A stretch of 64,000 bases of DNA. Source: Rhizobium leguminosarum. Its GTDB lineage: Bacteria; Pseudomonadota; Alphaproteobacteria; Rhizobiales; Rhizobiaceae. Below, piece by piece: positions 61,614 to 64,000 of the stretch. The stretch is from positions 558,001-622,000 of the forward strand of contig NZ_MZMU01000012.1 of the NCBI RefSeq assembly GCF_004123835.1, given 5' to 3'. The first letter of the stretch is position 1; each line of letters begins with the position of its first letter. The notes below the pieces were generated by a model. That model was not told where the DNA came from, did not search any database, and saw nothing but the letters and a program-made list of their open reading frames with translations. Position numbers and translations under genes: made by a program.

Positions 61614-61704
61614 TTACCTGATCCTCTGCATTGCGAGTTCCGTCTTGATGTTGCGCACGCTTTCGATGCGGCCGAGGTATTCCATCTGGAAGCGCCAAGG
61701 GATC
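61614..61704 (-). pseudogene. Remnant of an Lrp/AsnC regulator C-terminus
   Basis: On the minus strand the frame reads RFQMEYLGRIESVRNIKTEL, then AMQRIR and TAA (61614-61616). The intact Lrp at 56465 has a matching FQADHLTRIPSVLSVKTDV. Only the last about 28 codons remain, with the upstream part replaced by the end of the DHFR-like gene. Confidence 0.6.
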
Positions 61705-61720
61705 CCGACCGGCGGCTCGT

Positions 61721-62362
61721 TTATTTTGCCAGCACGATATGGGTGGCGTGTTCGGTCGTCACATGCTCGGCGACGCGGAAGCCGAGGGCCGGCAGGTCGA
61801 TGCCTGTGAACATCGCCTCGCCCTTGCCGAGCACGACCGGCGAGAATGCGAAGTGCAATTCGTCGATCAGGCCGGCCTGCAGATACTGACGGACGGTGCT
61901 GACGCCGCCGCCGATTTTCACATCCTTGCCGCCGGCTGCGGCTTTCGCCTTGTCAAGCGCTTCCTCGACGCCGCCGGTGACGAAGTGAAACGTCGTGCCG
62001 CCCTCCATGACGATGGGTTCGCGGGGGTAATGCGTCAGGATATAGGTCGGCGCGTGATAGGGCGGGTTCGGTCCCCACCAGCCCTTCCAGGCATCATCCG
62101 GCCAATCGCCGCGGATAGGGCCGAACATGTTGCGTCCGAGAATGAAGGCGCCGAAATTCGCCATGCCGCGGGCCGCATAACCCTCGTCCACGCCTTCAGA
62201 ACCCCCGTCCTTTCCGATCATCGCGCGGAAGGTGCGGGTACGGAAAAACCATTCGAACATGTCCGTTCCCCGCTTACCCAGCGGATCGGTCAGGCTCTGC
62301 TCCGGCCCGGCGCCGAAACCATCCACGGAAAGGGAAAATGCTGCGACACGCACCTTGGACAT
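61721..62362 (-). CDS. Dihydrofolate reductase/RibD-like family protein
   Basis: 213 residues from ATG 62362, with GGAGGAGAG upstream. The RibD-C/DHFR-like fold shows LSVDGFGAG near 10-18, NFGAFILGRNMFGPIRGDW and a nucleotide-binding block DVKIGGGVSTVRQYLQAGLI with GGG. Members reduce various substrates with NADPH; the function here is unknown. Divergent from an HxlR regulator, its probable controller. Confidence 0.88.
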   Translation of the reverse strand: MSKVRVAAFSLSVDGFGAGPEQSLTDPLGKRGTDMFEWFFRTRTFRAMIGKDGGSEGVDEGYAARGMANFGAFILGRNMFGPIRGDWPDDAWKGWWGPNPPYHAPTYILTHYPREPIVMEGGTTFHFVTGGVEEALDKAKAAAGGKDVKIGGGVSTVRQYLQAGLIDELHFAFSPVVLGKGEAMFTGIDLPALGFRVAEHVTTEHATHIVLAK

Positions 62363-62391
62363 GCTGCTCTCCTCCACCTGATTGCATACCG

Positions 62392-62438
62392 AAACTAGTT
62401 GCGTTGTCGCATAAGCGATCCTATATTGCAACCAGTTT
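62392..62438. promoter_or_regulatory. Inverted repeat in the HxlR divergent promoter region
   Basis: AAACTAGTTGC (62392-62402) and GCAACCAGTTT (62428-62438) are inverted arms with one mismatch, 36 bp centre to centre. They lie between the divergent DHFR-like and HxlR genes; HxlR is the candidate binder. Confidence 0.55.
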
Positions 62439-62453
62439 TAAGGAGAGAATTCC

Positions 62454-62975
62454 GTGGATATTGAACTGCGGTCGGGCTGCCCGATCAACCTGACGATGGA
62501 AGTGCTGGGCGATCGGTGGAGCCTCATCATCATCAGGGACATCATGTTCGGCAACCGCCGCCATTTCCGCGATCTTCTGACCCATTCGGAGGAGGGGATT
62601 GCCTCCAACATTCTGGCCGCCAGGCTGAAGCGCCTGCTGTCGCTCGGATTCATCAGCAAGCGAGACGACCCGAGCCACAGCCAGAAAGCGATCTACAGCC
62701 TCATGGAGCCGGCGATCCAGCTCGTGCCCGTCTTTGCCATGATCGGTGCCTGGGGACGACGGCATCTGCCTGTGAGCGAGGAACTGAGCATCCGTGCGCA
62801 GCTTCTCGAAGAAGGCGGGCCGCCGCTGTGGGACGAGTTCATGGAGGATCTCCGGCAGATCCACATCGCCGATCCGATCGGTGGCGCCAACGGCACATGC
62901 ACCTCGCCGGTGCTGGCTAAGCTGACGGCGGCGTTCCTCGAGGTCCGCGCAAGATCGTTGTCGCAGGCATCCTGA
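62454..62975 (+). CDS. HxlR-family transcriptional regulator
   Basis: 173 residues from GTG 62454, with AGGAGAG 6 nt upstream. The HxlR winged helix is at about 8-95 (CPINLTMEVLGDRWSLIIIR; RFRDLLTHSEEGIASNIL; RLKRLLSLGFI). HxlR proteins act as dimers and often respond to aldehydes or oxidants. It controls the divergent reductase gene by location. Confidence 0.92.
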   Translation: MDIELRSGCPINLTMEVLGDRWSLIIIRDIMFGNRRHFRDLLTHSEEGIASNILAARLKRLLSLGFISKRDDPSHSQKAIYSLMEPAIQLVPVFAMIGAWGRRHLPVSEELSIRAQLLEEGGPPLWDEFMEDLRQIHIADPIGGANGTCTSPVLAKLTAAFLEVRARSLSQAS

Positions 62976-63000
62976 TATCGAGGAAGGTCGGTCCGCCCGA

Positions 63001-63804
63001 TCAGCCGCCAGCGCCCTGGTACTTGCCGGTGGCATACCGCCAGTGAGCGATTGATATCAACACCCAGATCGGGCCGGCCACGAGAGCCACAGGCCCGGCC
63101 CAGTCCCCGAGGATCGGGATGGGTTTGCCGAGCAGGGCGCCGACGGGGACCGAACTGGTGAGAGCCAGCGGAACCGCGGTGATGAGAATGGTCTGGATGC
63201 CGCCCGGAAAAATATTGAGCGGGTAGCGGGTCAATTCCCAAAAGCCGAAGAAGATCGAGAACAGGTGGTTGGACCGCACCCAGATCAGCGCCGTGGCGCC
63301 GATCATTGTGATGAGGGCAGCGGTCAGCAGCGTCGCGCTGAGGAGCGCGGCAACGAGGAACGAGGCGGACCAGACCGACCAGGCGAAGTCGACGGACAGA
63401 ACGGCCCAACCCATCAGCGCCACCGCGAGGATGACATGGCCGGCATAACCGATATTGAGGCCGGAAAAGACCAGATAGGCCCAGGGGCTGAAAGGCTTGA
63501 CCAACAGCGTGTCGAAAGTGCCGAGCCGCACGAGTTCTTCGAGGTCGCGCAATTGCACGAAGCTCATCGCGGCGCCGAGCGAATAAGCCAGCAGCTGGAA
63601 GCTGAACAGCAGCGCCAGCTCCGGCCAGGTCCAGCCGCCGAGCGTATCGAAGCGGGCAAGCAGGATGCCGATGGTGGCGAAGACGCTGCCATAGGAGAGT
63701 ATCTGCGCAAGACGGTCGAGCCAGAAAGCGCCGCGATATTCCATCTGGGAGCGGACATGCATCCGCACCAGCAGAGGAAGGACGCGCAGGTGATGCATGA
63801 GCAT
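63001..63804 (-). CDS. ABC-2 type transporter permease (DUF990 group)
   Basis: 267 residues from ATG 63804, with GGGAGG 7 nt upstream. Six membrane helices; central region LRDLEELVRLGTFDTLLVKP followed by FSPWAYLVFSGLNIG and a C-terminal NIFPGGIQTILITAVPLAL resemble the PF06182 ABC-2 permease. It starts 2 bp after the stop of a second permease-like gene, so it belongs to an operon whose ATPase is beyond the window. Confidence 0.85.
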   Translation of the reverse strand: MLMHHLRVLPLLVRMHVRSQMEYRGAFWLDRLAQILSYGSVFATIGILLARFDTLGGWTWPELALLFSFQLLAYSLGAAMSFVQLRDLEELVRLGTFDTLLVKPFSPWAYLVFSGLNIGYAGHVILAVALMGWAVLSVDFAWSVWSASFLVAALLSATLLTAALITMIGATALIWVRSNHLFSIFFGFWELTRYPLNIFPGGIQTILITAVPLALTSSVPVGALLGKPIPILGDWAGPVALVAGPIWVLISIAHWRYATGKYQGAGG

Positions 63805-63806
63805 GA

Positions 63807-64000
63807 TCAACCTCCCTGCACGGTGATGCGGGTGGAGGCGCAGCGCCACAGCCAGAGGACGCCGGCAAGGAACAGCGCGGCCCAGGCAAGGCCCAGGCCG
63901 AGATGGAGCCAGACATCGGCGGTGGAAAGCCTGCCGAGATAGACGGCATTGGGATAATAGACCACCCAGGCGAAGGGCAGGTGGCGGGCAATCGTGGCCA
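63807..64000 (-). CDS. C-terminal end of a second ABC-2 permease, cut by the window edge
   Basis: The last 63 codons of a gene entering from beyond 64000: IARHLPFAWVVYYPNAVYLG then a membrane helix (LGLGLAWAALFLAGVLWLW) and RITVQGG before the stop TGA (63807-63809). The pattern fits the paired DUF990 permease. Partial at its N-terminal end. Confidence 0.7.
   Translation of the reverse strand, partial: ATIARHLPFAWVVYYPNAVYLGRLSTADVWLHLGLGLAWAALFLAGVLWLWRCASTRITVQGG

Noticed and set aside
62693..63991. 432-codon minus-strand frame over HxlR and the ABC-2 permease
   Set aside because: Crosses two recognised genes in the wrong frame; Pro/Arg/Ser/Cys-rich shadow.
1..64000. Search for tRNA, rRNA, IS elements, prophage, CRISPR and toxin-antitoxin or defence genes
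   Set aside because: No cloverleaf, transposase, integrase, Cas, restriction or toxin family sequence was recognised by eye; a covariance-model and profile search would be needed to exclude small RNAs.

Overview
The window is about 64 kb of GC-rich DNA with the gene content, codon use and intergenic repeats of a Rhizobium-type alphaproteobacterium (R. leguminosarum / R. etli group). Pointers are a coxMNOP-like alternative oxidase operon, an ECF sigma factor/NrsF pair, argG, dapB and kup paralogues, and several families of palindromic intergenic elements like those of rhizobia. The species is inferred. No rRNA, tRNA, IS transposase, CRISPR array, prophage or recognisable defence island was seen. 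The region looks like chromosomal or large-replicon accessory DNA made of short independent operons, many with a regulator transcribed divergently from its target.

Layout. 0.2-5.2 kb: cytochrome c and a heme-copper oxidase operon (subunits II, I, III, III, IV). 5.8-10.6 kb: AraC regulator divergent from an amine permease (double frameshift), a 57-aa ORF and a copper amine oxidase. 10.6-15.8 kb: Nudix hydrolase, frameshifted FAD monooxygenase, dienelactone hydrolase (with a broken copy of its 5' end 2.7 kb upstream), VOC protein, XapX-like ORF, SDR. 16.1-21.7 kb: membrane-bound AraC regulator and a HlyD/MacB-type ABC export operon sharing a sequence motif. 22.1-25.5 kb: tandem beta-helix proteins. 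26.0-30.3 kb: NrsF-SigF facing a MXKDX protein, cytochrome b and a YedY-like molybdoenzyme, with matching promoter motifs, then an intradiol-dioxygenase-like protein. 30.6-36.4 kb: Na+/H+ antiporter, Kup, a small secreted protein carrying a copy of the kup leader and N-terminus, and an MFS transporter. 36.9-50.7 kb: small metabolic and stress genes (methyltransferase, GNATs, PLP decarboxylase, ornithine cyclodeaminase-like, dapB, nitrilase-like protein without the usual Cys, broken histidine phosphatase, GFA, LysR with an NTF2-like target). 50.9-56.9 kb: ABC exporter, COQ7-type hydroxylase, phosphodiester glycosidase, argG divergent from Lrp. 57.2-64 kb: peptidase-like protein, MarR-GNAT fusion, aldo/keto reductase divergent from TetR, DHFR-like protein divergent from HxlR, ABC-2 permeases running off the end.

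Two themes stand out. First, regulatory circuits can be read directly: SigF sites, the CCTAAAAC-N6-GAGGTCGCG pair, tandem TetR operators, an HxlR inverted repeat and a MarR palindrome. Second, there is much gene decay: degraded pieces of a dienelactone hydrolase, a methyltransferase, an Lrp regulator and perhaps a TetR regulator, plus single-base frameshifts in three further genes. These frameshifts could be real or assembly errors. No wholly new multi-gene system was identified; the most novel item is the reuse of the kup leader and N-terminus as the signal peptide of an unrelated small protein.
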